NCBI GenBank assembly: GCA_026003175.1
Contig: BPGT01000002.1
Location: 496,001-560,000 of the forward strand
Direction of reading: 5' to 3'
DNA: 64,000 nucleotides
DNA from: Armatimonadota bacterium
GTDB lineage: Bacteria; Armatimonadota; HRBIN16
The notes under the pieces were generated by a model. That model ran no database searches and was not told the origin of the DNA. It saw only the letters and a program-made list of their open reading frames with translations. This document shows, piece by piece, positions 8,450 to 17,610 of the stretch (the first letter of the stretch is position 1; the number at the start of each line of letters is the position of its first letter). The position numbers were made by a program, and so were the translations under genes.

Positions 8450-11400
8450 ATGGAGGAGATGGTATTCTACGACCCGTACCGCAGGCGCAAGCGGTGGCTC
8501 ACGCGAGTGGGCGGTTTGTTGACGCTGGTTCTTGTTGTGCTGACCACGGTCTTTGTGCTGAGCCTGCTGCTTGTGCCTGTTTTGCCTCGGCTGGGAGGGG
8601 AGGCTTCCGGTACACGCCATGCGATGTATACCGCAGCGGTTCGTTTGCCGAGCCGCCAGAGCAGGCTGCGACGACACTTACTCTTACGTACTCGCGAAGC
8701 GCTCTTTCGGCAAATAGTTCAGGACGAGCGACGCTTTCAGGCGGTTAAACCGCCCGCGCTGCATGTGCCCCGAATAATCGCCGCCTTTTATACCACATGG
8801 CAGGAAACAGGACTGCACTCGTTGCGAGCCAATGCGGACCGGATAACGCACCTGCTGCCCGAGTGGTTGCACCTCAGTCGGGATGGTGGCGGCCTGGACA
8901 TGTACGATTGGGACCCCACCATTGTGCCGCATAACCGCGATGTACTGCGGATAGCTCGCCAGCACGGTATAGAAGTGATGCCGGTGCTTAACAACGCGGA
9001 AGAGGGACGTTTTGACCCTCGGCGCGTGCACCATCTGCTAACCAGTTCATTCGCCCAGCAGTCTCTTGCCCTGCAAATCCGCGACTGGCTGCTGCAGAAC
9101 GGCTTTCAGGGCGTGAATATAGACTTCGAAAACCTCTACCCTGAGGACTATGTACGTCTGGCACAATGGCTCAGGCTACTGCACGACACATTGCATCCCG
9201 TCGGGCTGCGCGTCAGCGTGGACATAGAAGCCGGAGGTAACCCGGCGCACTGGAAGAACATTGCCGCGTCTTCTGATTTCGTGGTGCTCATGGCGTATGA
9301 TGAGCACTATGCAGGCGGCGCGCCTGGACCGGTAGCGTCGATTGAGTGGACGCAGCGTATCATAAAGCAGGCGTTGAGGTTTATACCGGTCGAGAAGCTG
9401 GTACTGGGTATCGGCAATTACGCTTACGACTGGCGCAGCTCCGCCAGCACAGCGGAGACACTGACCTTTCAAGAGGCCATTCTGAGAGCCCGGGATAATC
9501 GTTCGGACGAACCGCCTCAGCAGGTGATAGACTTTGATCCACAGGCGTTGAACCCAACTTTTACCTATACCGATGACGATGGAGTGTTTCATGAGGTCTG
9601 GCTGCTCGATGCGGTAACCGCTGCCAACCAGTGGCTGTTGGGCAATCGGTTGGGATTGCGTGGCGCGGCGCTGTGGGTGCTGGGCTCCGAGGACCCATCG
9701 ATATGGGACGTTCTACACAAGGACCATATAGCACCGTCGCCGGATTGGCAGGCGTTGAAGCATATCACCTACCCGTACGATATCGAGTTCAGCGGGCAGG
9801 GCGAGATTCTATCGGTGGCGACAATGCCTCAAAGCGGTGAGCGCACTGTCGATATCGACACGAGGAGCGGTCTATGCATCGACGAGGAATATGTTCGTTT
9901 TCCCTCTACCTTCGTTCTGCAGCGAAGCGGCTATCATCCCAAATGGCTGGTACTGACCTTTGATGACGGACCCTCTGAGCCATATACGGGGCAAATTCTG
10001 GATGAGTTGAAGCGCTTTGGAGTGCGGGCAACCTTCTTTGTGATCGGCGAAAACGCAGAGCACCATCCCGACCTCGTGCGGCGTATATGGGAGGAAGGAC
10101 ACGAGATAGGCAGTCACACCTTCACGCACCCCAATATGGGGGCGGTGTCTATCCGAAGAGCAAGACTGGAGCTCAACGCCACGCAGCGCGCTATCCAGAG
10201 CATTACAGGACGGTCCACCCTGTTGTTTCGTCCACCATACAACGCCGACGCCGAACCTACCAGCGCGGAAGAGGTACGTCCCATCATCATCGCTTCGCAG
10301 ATGGGCTACCTCACAGTGGGTGAATTCATCGACCCGCAGGACTGGAACCTTCAGCCTCGCGGCTCTGGGCATGTGATCTACAAGCGTACGGCAGAAGATA
10401 TTGCCCAACAGATTATCCAGCAGGTGCAGACGGGAGCAGGCAATATCATTTTGCTGCACGATGGCGGAGGCGACCGCTCGCAAACGGTAAAGGCGTTGAG
10501 TATTATCATCCCTGAACTGCAACGACGGGGGTATCGGTTCGTCACAGTATCGGACCTGCTGGGCACCTCTCGTGAAAGTGTCATGCCGCCGCTATCGCCC
10601 AAGGATATAGTGCTGATAGGGGTGGACAAGGTCGTCTTTGAGGTGAACTACTGGACAGACGTCTTTCTGCGTCTTGCGTTTCTGCTCGCTATTGCGCTGG
10701 CGATTGTGCGCGTAGGGACGGTGATACCTTTGGCGCTGCTTGGGGCATTACGCGAGCGCCGTCAGCAAGCAATGCCGAATTATCGTCCGTCGGTCAGTGT
10801 GCTTATCGCCGCGTATAACGAGCAGAAGGTGATCGGACGCACCATTCAAGCCGTTCTGAACAGTGGATACAGCCCGCTGGAAGTAATCGTTGTGGACGAC
10901 GGTTCCACCGACGGCACCGCACAGGAGGTGCAGCGGTCGTTCGCATCGCATCCGCAGGTGAGGCTGATATGTCAGCCCAATCAGGGTAAGGCAGCTGCCC
11001 TGAACAATGCTATCCAGCACGCTACCGGCGAGATACTGATTGCTCTCGATGCGGACACCATCTTCCTGCCCAGCACGATTCCTAATCTGGTACGGCGATT
11101 TGCAGACCCGCGGGTCGGGGCGGTCGCCGGTAATGTAAAGGTAGGCAACCGTATCAATGTGCTGACACGGTGGCAGGCAATAGAGTACATCACCAGTCAG
11201 AATCTAGATCGGCGTGCTTATGCACTGCTGAACGCGGTTACGGTGGTGCCGGGGGCAGTGGGGGCATGGAGGCGCGAGGCGGTGCTGCAAGCAGGCGGCT
11301 ACGAACGCGACACGATGGCAGAGGATATGGACCTCACTTGGCGACTGCGCCGTGCAGGCTGGCGTATCGAGACTGCAAACGACGCCGTCGGGCTGACGGA

Positions 11401-11935
11401 AGCCCCGGATAATCTGAGAGGCTTGTTCCGCCAACGCTTCCGCTGGGCATATGGCACGCTGCAATGCCTATGGAAGCACCGTGACGCGCTCGGTCACTAC
11501 GGATGGTTCGGCTGGGTGATGCTGCCCTCCCTATGGCTGTTTCAGGTGCTTTTTCAGGTTCTGTCGCCTCTGGTGGATTTGCAGGTGGCATGGACACTTA
11601 TCAACGTTGGCGAGGCGTGGCTTACGCGAGGACTATTGCGTCAGGACTGGCAACCTCTGCCCCAGGCGGTTGCCGCGCTCTCGCAAATCGGTTTCCTTTA
11701 CGCCCTCTTCTTTGCGATAGAGCTGGTGGCAAGCATTGTGGCTTTCCGGCTGGACCGTGAGCGAATGCGATTGCTATGGTGGCTATTCTGGCAGCGGTTT
11801 GTCTATCGTCAGCTGATGTACGCGGTGATGGTAAAATCGGTACTCACTGCCCTGCAGGGTGCACGCGCCGGCTGGAGCAAGCTGGAGCGCAAAGGAACCG
11901 TGCGCATGTCCGACGGAGTGGAGGAGTCACCATGA
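8450..11935 (+). CDS. Trimodular membrane protein: GH18-like hydrolase, polysaccharide deacetylase and GT2 glycosyltransferase
   Basis: Probably makes and modifies an N-acetylhexosamine polymer at the cell surface (PNAG- or chitin-like). Modules of the 1161-residue product in order: membrane anchor about 20-45; YaaH-like GH18 domain with VNIDFE (Asp225, Glu227) retained although the earlier acidic position of the motif is Gln; NodB deacetylase with TFDDGP (Asp505, Asp506) and His556-x3-His560; a membrane helix near 725-755; a processive GT2 domain with VDDGSTDGT (Asp816/817), DAD (867-869), AED (957-959) and Gln995-x2-Arg-Trp; then C-terminal membrane segments. ATG 8450 is preferred to the frame start at 8387, which has no clear ribosome-binding site, but the SD is weak for both. 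The next gene overlaps by four bases. Confidence 0.88.
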   Translation: MEEMVFYDPYRRRKRWLTRVGGLLTLVLVVLTTVFVLSLLLVPVLPRLGGEASGTRHAMYTAAVRLPSRQSRLRRHLLLRTREALFRQIVQDERRFQAVKPPALHVPRIIAAFYTTWQETGLHSLRANADRITHLLPEWLHLSRDGGGLDMYDWDPTIVPHNRDVLRIARQHGIEVMPVLNNAEEGRFDPRRVHHLLTSSFAQQSLALQIRDWLLQNGFQGVNIDFENLYPEDYVRLAQWLRLLHDTLHPVGLRVSVDIEAGGNPAHWKNIAASSDFVVLMAYDEHYAGGAPGPVASIEWTQRIIKQALRFIPVEKLVLGIGNYAYDWRSSASTAETLTFQEAILRARDNRSDEPPQQVIDFDPQALNPTFTYTDDDGVFHEVWLLDAVTAANQWLLGNRLGLRGAALWVLGSEDPSIWDVLHKDHIAPSPDWQALKHITYPYDIEFSGQGEILSVATMPQSGERTVDIDTRSGLCIDEEYVRFPSTFVLQRSGYHPKWLVLTFDDGPSEPYTGQILDELKRFGVRATFFVIGENAEHHPDLVRRIWEEGHEIGSHTFTHPNMGAVSIRRARLELNATQRAIQSITGRSTLLFRPPYNADAEPTSAEEVRPIIIASQMGYLTVGEFIDPQDWNLQPRGSGHVIYKRTAEDIAQQIIQQVQTGAGNIILLHDGGGDRSQTVKALSIIIPELQRRGYRFVTVSDLLGTSRESVMPPLSPKDIVLIGVDKVVFEVNYWTDVFLRLAFLLAIALAIVRVGTVIPLALLGALRERRQQAMPNYRPSVSVLIAAYNEQKVIGRTIQAVLNSGYSPLEVIVVDDGSTDGTAQEVQRSFASHPQVRLICQPNQGKAAALNNAIQHATGEILIALDADTIFLPSTIPNLVRRFADPRVGAVAGNVKVGNRINVLTRWQAIEYITSQNLDRRAYALLNAVTVVPGAVGAWRREAVLQAGGYERDTMAEDMDLTWRLRRAGWRIETANDAVGLTEAPDNLRGLFRQRFRWAYGTLQCLWKHRDALGHYGWFGWVMLPSLWLFQVLFQVLSPLVDLQVAWTLINVGEAWLTRGLLRQDWQPLPQAVAALSQIGFLYALFFAIELVASIVAFRLDRERMRLLWWLFWQRFVYRQLMYAVMVKSVLTALQGARAGWSKLERKGTVRMSDGVEESP

Positions 11936-13881
11936 GGAGATTAATGTGGATAGTGCTGGTGGTGTGGCTGAACCCGCTTGTGTTCGCGCAGTCTGGGCAG
12001 TGCGTGAGCAAACTGAGCATTCACCTGATAGGCGACTACACCGAAGGCGCGAAACGTATCATCGCCGCTAAGCCCAGGGTGATTAAGGTGTTAGACCCGC
12101 AGGCGTCGGCAGGGATGCGTGAAGCAATGCGTGATTACAAGCGACGCCACCCCAAAGGGCTGGTGGTGATGCGGGTGTGGGAGCGCACGCCGGATGTGCA
12201 CTATCGGCTGGAAGATGACCCGGTGCAGAGCGCAGATGATTTCTGGAACAGGGTACTGCAGCCCGCGGTGCAGGCGCTGCCTCTGAAGGATCGCAATCTG
12301 ATAGACTATCTGGAAGGTCCGAACGAGTGCGAGAATACACCTTGCTGGGGAAGCGTGGAAGAAGCGCGATGGTTCGGGCGATTCTGGGAGCGGCTGGCGG
12401 AGCATATCGCGCAGGCTGGATTTCGCCCGTGTGTGGGTAGCATTCCCGTTGGCAATCCACCCGGCAATATCAGCGAGATCCGCGCGAAGCTGGACGCCTT
12501 CGTACCCGCCCTGCGCGCGGCAAAGCGGTGGAACGGAGCGTGGAGCTACCATTCTTACTCTATTGAATACACCACCGATGTCGCTGTAGAATACTGGTAC
12601 AGCCTGCGCTATCGCATCTTCTACGAGTTTCTGCGCGAGCGCTATCCCGACCTGGCGAATCTGCCGATGATCCTGACCGAAGCAGGCATTGACCGCGCGG
12701 GCAATCCCAACACCGACGGCTGGCGTGCCAGGGGCGACGCCACAAAATTTCAGAAGTGGCTGTTGTGGTACGACAGCGAACTGAAGAAAGACCCCTACGT
12801 GGTTGGCGCCACACTGTTCCAGATTGGCAATCCGGGCGGGTGGTGGTCGTTCGACGTGGAACCCGTCGCGCAGTGGCTGGCGGATGTGATTGCCAACCGT
12901 CCGCGTGCCCTGCGTAACCCGGTGCTCAACGGCGATTTCGAACTGGGCTTTACGAATATCTCGGGGGAGACGGTCGCCAGCGGGTGGACAACGTGGGACG
13001 GAGGCATCGTGAATCCCCTCTGGCCCGGTAGCGCACACTTCTGGCAGACAAGCGGTTTGCCGGGTAGCGCGCAACGGATTATCGGCGGGCAGATAGCAGG
13101 ACAGTCCTTTCGGGGAGGGGTGTATCAGGTGGTGCCTGTGGTGCCCGGAGTACCCTATCGGTTAACGTTCGACTATCTGTCCGCCGGTACGAACGACCCG
13201 GGCGCGGGGCAGGAGTTTCGGATAGGCTACGACCTCACCGGCGGCACCGACCCGACGAACCCGGATATCGTGTGGCTGGTTTCTACGAATATGCCTTCCG
13301 GTGAATGGCAACGCGTGGACGCGACGATTACTCCAATCGGCGAACGGCTTACGTTATGGACGTGGTGTGGGCTCTACTGGCCCGTTGCAACCACCTTTTT
13401 GGATGTGGATAACTTTGCTCTGTGGGCGAAGCCGATGCTCTTAGGGAGGGTGGTGTTGGATGATTATATGGGCGAATACCGGTGCCAGGAAGCACAGGTT
13501 GAGATACGTGATGGCTCCGGCAGTACAGTTTGGCAAGGAAGGTTGCCGCTCTCGGTGGATGGAGAGTTTGAGGTTTTGTACGAAGTGAATGTGCCTGTGG
13601 GCGTTTATGATGTAGCGATACGTGGAACGCACTGGCTGCAGCGCGTGGTGGCTGGAGTCTCGCTACCTGGGGGAGTAGTGGACGTGACACTGCTCAACGG
13701 TGACATTGACGGTGATAACGAGGTGACGTTGTTTGATTTTGGCGCGCTGGTCCAGGCTTTCGGCAGTGTGCCCGGTGATGCAGGATGGAACCCCAGTGCG
13801 GATTTGGACGGGGATGAAGAGGTGAATCTGTTTGACTTTGGGATACTGGTGAGAAACTTTGGGGTGGTGGGGGAGGAATAA
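11932..13881 (+). CDS. Secreted GH-A-like glycosidase with carbohydrate-binding region and dockerin-like tail
   Basis: The ATG at 11932 overlaps the stop of the GT2 fusion (ATGA). A longer frame starts at 11776 inside that gene and is rejected because 11932 opens a clear signal peptide (MRRLMW, hydrophobic core, VFAQ). The 649-residue protein has a TIM-barrel-like half (about 25-320) in which Glu132 (GPNECEN) and Glu250 (ILTEAGID) sit where clan GH-A enzymes have acid/base and nucleophile. A beta-rich module (about 325-520) resembles a carbohydrate-binding domain. A short beta domain follows, then two EF-hand-like repeats (DIDGDNEVTLFDFG and DLDGDEEVNLFDFG) at about 590-645. The substrate is unknown. 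Coupling to the polysaccharide synthase suggests a role in processing that polymer. Confidence 0.8.
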   Translation: MRRLMWIVLVVWLNPLVFAQSGQCVSKLSIHLIGDYTEGAKRIIAAKPRVIKVLDPQASAGMREAMRDYKRRHPKGLVVMRVWERTPDVHYRLEDDPVQSADDFWNRVLQPAVQALPLKDRNLIDYLEGPNECENTPCWGSVEEARWFGRFWERLAEHIAQAGFRPCVGSIPVGNPPGNISEIRAKLDAFVPALRAAKRWNGAWSYHSYSIEYTTDVAVEYWYSLRYRIFYEFLRERYPDLANLPMILTEAGIDRAGNPNTDGWRARGDATKFQKWLLWYDSELKKDPYVVGATLFQIGNPGGWWSFDVEPVAQWLADVIANRPRALRNPVLNGDFELGFTNISGETVASGWTTWDGGIVNPLWPGSAHFWQTSGLPGSAQRIIGGQIAGQSFRGGVYQVVPVVPGVPYRLTFDYLSAGTNDPGAGQEFRIGYDLTGGTDPTNPDIVWLVSTNMPSGEWQRVDATITPIGERLTLWTWCGLYWPVATTFLDVDNFALWAKPMLLGRVVLDDYMGEYRCQEAQVEIRDGSGSTVWQGRLPLSVDGEFEVLYEVNVPVGVYDVAIRGTHWLQRVVAGVSLPGGVVDVTLLNGDIDGDNEVTLFDFGALVQAFGSVPGDAGWNPSADLDGDEEVNLFDFGILVRNFGVVGEE

Positions 13882-13898
13882 AGGAAAGGCTCAACCCC

Positions 13899-13927
13899 TT
13901 GCGTGACGACAACAGTTGTGCTATAAT
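13899..13927 (+). promoter_or_regulatory. Promoter of tRNA-Ser
   Basis: TTGCGT (13899-13904), 17 bases, TATAAT (13922-13927). The tRNA begins 11 bases after the -10 box, as expected for a transcript starting at or just before the mature 5' end. Confidence 0.75.
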
Positions 13928-13937
13928 AGCACCGTGC

Positions 13938-14034
13938 GGAGAGTTGGCTGAGTGGTCGAAAGCGGCCGCCTGCTAAGCGGTTGTAGGGGCATTTAAAGCC
14001 TCTACCCCGGGTTCGAATCCCGGACTCTCCGCCA
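13938..14034 (+). tRNA. tRNA-Ser, anticodon GCT
   Basis: Acceptor GGAGAGT (13938-13944) pairs with ACTCTCC (14024-14030), followed by G discriminator and an encoded CCA (14032-14034). The D arm (GGCTGAGTGG), anticodon arm with loop CTGCTAA (anticodon GCT at 13972-13974), a long class II variable arm and a T arm with GGTTCGAATCC are all present. It reads AGC/AGT codons. A T-rich stretch follows the CCA. Confidence 0.97.
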
Positions 14035-14064
14035 TTTTTATTGGGTTCAGCTATGTGTTCGGAC

Positions 14065-14084
14065 GGAGCCTCGCCCTCCACGTG
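14065..14084. repeat. Copy of dispersed element family B (partial)
   Basis: GGAGCCTCGCCCTCCACGTG matches the right half of longer copies at 15115 and 32870. GACGGAGC at 14063 and GCTCCGTC about 40 bases later form an inverted pair around it. It lies between tRNA-Ser and the PhyH gene. Confidence 0.55.
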
Positions 14085-14143
14085 TCCGTAACGGAAGAGC
14101 GTGCTCCGTCGCGACTGTAATCTGCATCCATCCGAAGGTCAAG

Positions 14144-14965
14144 CTACCCCGGCGGCGGTGGCGGGGTGACGGGCCCGTTTTGCCACACCAGCGGGAAGTA
14201 GTCTCCCTGCAGAATCTCACCCGGTTTCACGGTGATTCGGTGTTCAATCAGGTGCCCTGCACGTGGTTCGTAACGGGTGTGCCCAGGCATGAAGTGTACC
14301 GCGAAACCCGGACGCCCTCGCGAGCTGCGGTTGGGCGGCGTGCCGTGCCAGGTGAGGCAGTGATGGAACATCACCTCGCCTGCCTTAACGGGGCAGGGTA
14401 CCACTTCCACCGTTTCACCCTCGGGGACAAAAGCGGGGTCATGCGCCGGTCCCCAGTCGTCTTCGCGGATGCCTACGGTGCCCTCGTCGTACTTGCCCCA
14501 CAAGTGACTGCGAGGCACCACGTGCATACAGCCATTCTCCACGTCGGCGTCTTCTAACGCAAGCCATGCGCTGATTAAGTCGGGCGGTTGCAGCACGGGC
14601 CAGTAGGGATGGTCCTGATGCCAAATAGTGGGTCCACCCTTGAAGGGAGGTTTGTACTGAATCTGGTCGTGCCACACGCGCACCGTGTCGGTGCTCATCA
14701 GTCTGGCAACCGCCTCGGTGAGCCGGGGGTGGAAGAGGTAGCGGTAAAACTCTTCGTCCGCTTCCCAGGCGTTGACTATCTGAATCACCACGCGCTCTTC
14801 ATCGCCGTAGAGGTTGCGCATGGCTTCTGGCTTTTTGGACGATCTGCCCTCTAGTAGGGCGTAGAACCGCTCGCGCAGGCGGGCTACCTCCTCGTCGCTC
14901 AGCAGACGGCGTGCGGGCAGGTAGCCATTCTCACGAAAGAACTGCACATCTTGTTCGGACAGCAT
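14144..14965 (-). CDS. Phytanoyl-CoA dioxygenase (PhyH) family protein
   Basis: Fe(II)/2-oxoglutarate oxygenase-fold protein of 273 residues. The iron-binding triad is visible: His-x-Asp in IWHQDHPYW and the distal His in CLTWHGTPPN, followed by the Arg of RPGFAVHFMPG that would bind 2-oxoglutarate. I choose ATG 14965 because the upstream GTG at 14977 abuts the GGAGG and cannot be used efficiently. The spacing to the ATG is about 11 bases. Bacterial PhyH proteins near glycosidases and Gfo/Idh/MocA enzymes usually have unknown small-molecule substrates. It is followed by a C-terminal run of prolines. Confidence 0.87.
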   Translation of the reverse strand: MLSEQDVQFFRENGYLPARRLLSDEEVARLRERFYALLEGRSSKKPEAMRNLYGDEERVVIQIVNAWEADEEFYRYLFHPRLTEAVARLMSTDTVRVWHDQIQYKPPFKGGPTIWHQDHPYWPVLQPPDLISAWLALEDADVENGCMHVVPRSHLWGKYDEGTVGIREDDWGPAHDPAFVPEGETVEVVPCPVKAGEVMFHHCLTWHGTPPNRSSRGRPGFAVHFMPGHTRYEPRAGHLIEHRITVKPGEILQGDYFPLVWQNGPVTPPPPPG

Positions 14966-15114
14966 TTTGGGTGGCACCCTCCACGAAAGAGTTTGCTTTA
15001 TTTTACCATGCTAAGGAGTAAAATGCTATCTGGGAACCTCAAAGAATCTTGCTTCTTTGGGTGCATACGATGGAGATCGCCTTGGGTGCTGGCGCAGTAT
15101 CGCAATGACACAGA

Positions 15115-15142
15115 GGCTCGGCAGGAGCCTCGTCCTCCGCAC
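15115..15142. repeat. Copy of dispersed element family B
   Basis: GGCTCGGCAGGAGCCTCG followed by TCCTCCGCACG. Similar copies are at 14065, 32870 and, inverted, at 56205. It sits in the gap between the fucosidase and PhyH genes, next to a family A palindrome. Confidence 0.6.
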
Positions 15143-15170
15143 GGTGAGCGCAAGAGCCACCTTCGAAAAA

Positions 15171-15197
15171 CTCCCCTCTCCACGTTGGAGAGGGGAG
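15171..15197. repeat. Family A palindrome
   Basis: CTCCCCTCTCCA (15171-15182) and its exact complement (15186-15197) are separated by CGT. It lies 16 bases downstream of the fucosidase stop codon (minus strand) and could act as a transcript 3' structure. Confidence 0.75.
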
Positions 15198-15212
15198 CGA
15201 TGAGGTTTTGCG

Positions 15213-16445
15213 TTACCGCCACGGGTCGTTTTCTATCAGCACGTAGCCTGCGCCCAACACCTGCTTCGGCTCGCCATCCACTTCCATCTCAATCACCGTG
15301 CATATCGGGTTGGGTGGAGTTTCGGGCAAGCCGTGCAGCACCAGGCGGTTTTCCGTCTGCGTGAAAGCCACCTCAGGACCGTTCATCAGACGGGCGCGAA
15401 GCACCTTGCACTGCAGACCGCCTATCGCCAGCTCACTGCCGGGCCAGCGATTGCAGTGGTAGTACAGCGTCTGCCCCTTGCGGGTGAACGCGCCGGTAAT
15501 CATCCACTCCTGCTGCATCGGGTCGGTGGCATCGTACACAGAGGGTCCGTACTCCTGCAACCACTTACCCACCTTCAGCAGCTCCTGCTCGCACACTTCG
15601 GGCACACTGCCATCGGGGGCGGGACCGATGTTCAACAGCAGGTTGCCGCCACCTGCTGCCACCTGGCGCAGCATCCCCACAATTTGCCAGGCGTCCTTCC
15701 AACGCGTATCTATCGGCGTATAGCCCCAGCTTTCGTTGAAGGTCATACACGCCTCCCACATGCGCCCCCCCTTTTCAGGAGTGATGTGCTGTTCCGGCGT
15801 ACCAAAGTCTTCGGGCAGACCGGAGCGGTTGTTGATGATGATGTGCGGTTGCAGTTCGCGCACCATGCGGTTCATCTTCTCCGCTTCCCACTCTTCAGGG
15901 GTGAGTGGCCAGTTCACATCGTACCACATGATGTCGATCTTGCCGTAGTTGGTCATCAGCTCGCGCACGATGCCATGAGTGAACTCCACAAACCGCTTAC
16001 GTGCGGCTTCGTCGTGTTTACAGCGCGCGCCGTCGGGGTGATGCCAGTCCATGAGTGAGTAATAGAATCCCACTTTCAGCCCTTCCGCGCGGGCGGCTTC
16101 TACAAACTCCGCCACCAGATCGCGTTTAGGACCGCGCTTGACGGCGTTGTAATCGGTATACTGGGTATCGAACAGGCAGAAGCCCTCATGGTGCTTGGTG
16201 GTCATGACCATGTAGCGCATTCCCGCCAGTTTCGCCAATCGCGCCCACCAGCGGGCGGGGTATGGCTTGGGCTTCCACGTGTCTGCCAGTTTCTCATACT
16301 CCTCAATCGGGATGCGCTCACGGTTCATCACCCATTCGTGCCTGCCCAGCTGCGAGTATAGTCCCCAGTGGATGAACATGCCGAATCGCGCCTCGCGGAA
16401 CCACTTCAGGCGCTGTTCTCTTTGTTCGGATGTCTCTTCTGGCAT
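15213..16445 (-). CDS. Alpha-L-fucosidase family protein (GH29)
   Basis: Retaining exo-fucosidase-type protein of 410 residues. Characteristic segments are RFGMFIHWGLYSQLGRHEW (about 17-35), KHHEGFCLFDT, GFYYSLMDWHHPDG and the nucleophile region KIDIMWYDVNW, where Asp of WYD is the expected nucleophile. A C-terminal beta-sandwich follows. I see no signal peptide, so it is probably cytoplasmic. GAGGAG precedes the ATG. It is flanked by PhyH and Gfo/Idh/MocA genes on the same strand, a likely carbohydrate-catabolic group. Confidence 0.92.
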   Translation of the reverse strand: MPEETSEQREQRLKWFREARFGMFIHWGLYSQLGRHEWVMNRERIPIEEYEKLADTWKPKPYPARWWARLAKLAGMRYMVMTTKHHEGFCLFDTQYTDYNAVKRGPKRDLVAEFVEAARAEGLKVGFYYSLMDWHHPDGARCKHDEAARKRFVEFTHGIVRELMTNYGKIDIMWYDVNWPLTPEEWEAEKMNRMVRELQPHIIINNRSGLPEDFGTPEQHITPEKGGRMWEACMTFNESWGYTPIDTRWKDAWQIVGMLRQVAAGGGNLLLNIGPAPDGSVPEVCEQELLKVGKWLQEYGPSVYDATDPMQQEWMITGAFTRKGQTLYYHCNRWPGSELAIGGLQCKVLRARLMNGPEVAFTQTENRLVLHGLPETPPNPICTVIEMEVDGEPKQVLGAGYVLIENDPWR

Positions 16446-16475
16446 GGTTCGAACTCCTCGTTTTGTTCTCCTGTT

Positions 16476-16530
16476 AACCTAACCCCCCTTGCTCCCTTCC
16501 CTACAAGGGAAGGGGGGTGGGGGGGAGGTT
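16476..16530. repeat. Family A palindrome, extended copy
   Basis: An inner palindrome CCCTTCCCT/AGGGAAGGG with loop ACA is framed by AACCTAACCCCCC on the left and a G-rich stretch ending GAGGTT on the right, so the outer ends are also complementary. It runs up to and slightly into the last codons of the Gfo/Idh/MocA gene on the minus strand. Confidence 0.7.
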
Positions 16531-17500
16531 ACAACCCCACCTTCACCGGTTGTCCGGTTTGCACCGACTCATTTGCCGCGAGAGTGACCGCCAGCGTCTT
16601 CACCGCGTCCGCGTACGTGCTGCGAATCGCCGAGCGGTCGTCTGTCACAATAGCGTTGACGAACACTTTGTCCTCTTCCAGATACGGGTTGCTGCTAAGC
16701 TGGTAGGTGGTCACTTTGCCGGGCTCGGTAGCTTTGACGCTACCCCAGTCGGTTTCCACAATCAGGTCAGGGGTCACGATATCCAGCCCCACGCGCCACC
16801 CCATGTTGAGCAGGCAGGTGTTGTGAATCGCGCCGATGACACCGTTCGCAAACTTCACCGCTACCGCGCCCACATCGTACACGCTGTAGTTTTCCACCTC
16901 TTTGTGCAGTTTGCGGTTGGCCATCAGAGCATATACTTCCGTAATATCGCCGACGAGGTAGCGGGCAAGGTCCACGATGTGCGTGGTCTGTTCCACGAAC
17001 TGACCACCCGACTGCTCCATCACGCGCCACCACGCCACACCGGGCATTCCCCCCATCCACCAGCCGGTGACCATGCCGACCGTCTTGCCTTCCAGCAGTT
17101 CGCGCGCTTTCTGGGTGGTTGCCATATAGCGGAAGTGGTAGCCCACGCTGCTGATGATGCCTGCTTTGGCAATCGCTGCCTCAATCGCCTTTGCCTTCTC
17201 CAGCGTTCGCGCTACCGGCTTCTCCACAAACAGATGGATGCCTCGTTCGGCGGCAGCCTCTTCCGCTCCCACATGCGCGTGGGGCGGTACGCACACGTAC
17301 AGCGCGTCCAGTTTTTCGCTATCCAGCATCTGCTTCCAGTCGGTATAAGCCCTTCCTCCGAAACGTTGCGCCGCCGCTTCGGCGCGAGATAGGTCAATAT
17401 CACAGAACGCTACCGGTTGTGCTTCGGGTATTTGCGCGAGGGCGTTGAAGTGCGCACCGGCAATACCACCACACCCGAAAAAGCCGATTCGAACAGCCAT
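16529..17500 (-). CDS. Gfo/Idh/MocA family oxidoreductase
   Basis: NAD(P)-dependent sugar or cyclitol dehydrogenase-type protein of 323 residues. The Rossmann motif GFFGCGGIAGAHF is at the N-terminus, the family EKP motif (LFVEKPVARTLEKA) is near 93-106, and the C-terminal alpha/beta dimer domain follows. GGAGGAGAGAG precedes the ATG. Position next to the fucosidase suggests oxidation of a sugar released from glycans, but the substrate cannot be read from sequence. Confidence 0.9.
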   Translation of the reverse strand: MAVRIGFFGCGGIAGAHFNALAQIPEAQPVAFCDIDLSRAEAAAQRFGGRAYTDWKQMLDSEKLDALYVCVPPHAHVGAEEAAAERGIHLFVEKPVARTLEKAKAIEAAIAKAGIISSVGYHFRYMATTQKARELLEGKTVGMVTGWWMGGMPGVAWWRVMEQSGGQFVEQTTHIVDLARYLVGDITEVYALMANRKLHKEVENYSVYDVGAVAVKFANGVIGAIHNTCLLNMGWRVGLDIVTPDLIVETDWGSVKATEPGKVTTYQLSSNPYLEEDKVFVNAIVTDDRSAIRSTYADAVKTLAVTLAANESVQTGQPVKVGL

Positions 17501-17610
17501 CTCTCTCCTCCAGAACAGGATTGTTAATTCTGCCTTCGCGAGGGGAAGCCCGTGTTCCTTCCTGTAAACGACGAACAGAAGTTTCCTGCTGTGAAGGCAA
17601 CCAACACGCT

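Noticed and set aside
12091-13074. Minus-strand frame of about 327 codons within the secreted glycosidase gene
   Set aside because: Antisense to a gene with signal peptide, catalytic Glu motifs and dockerin-like tail; no homology signal of its own.
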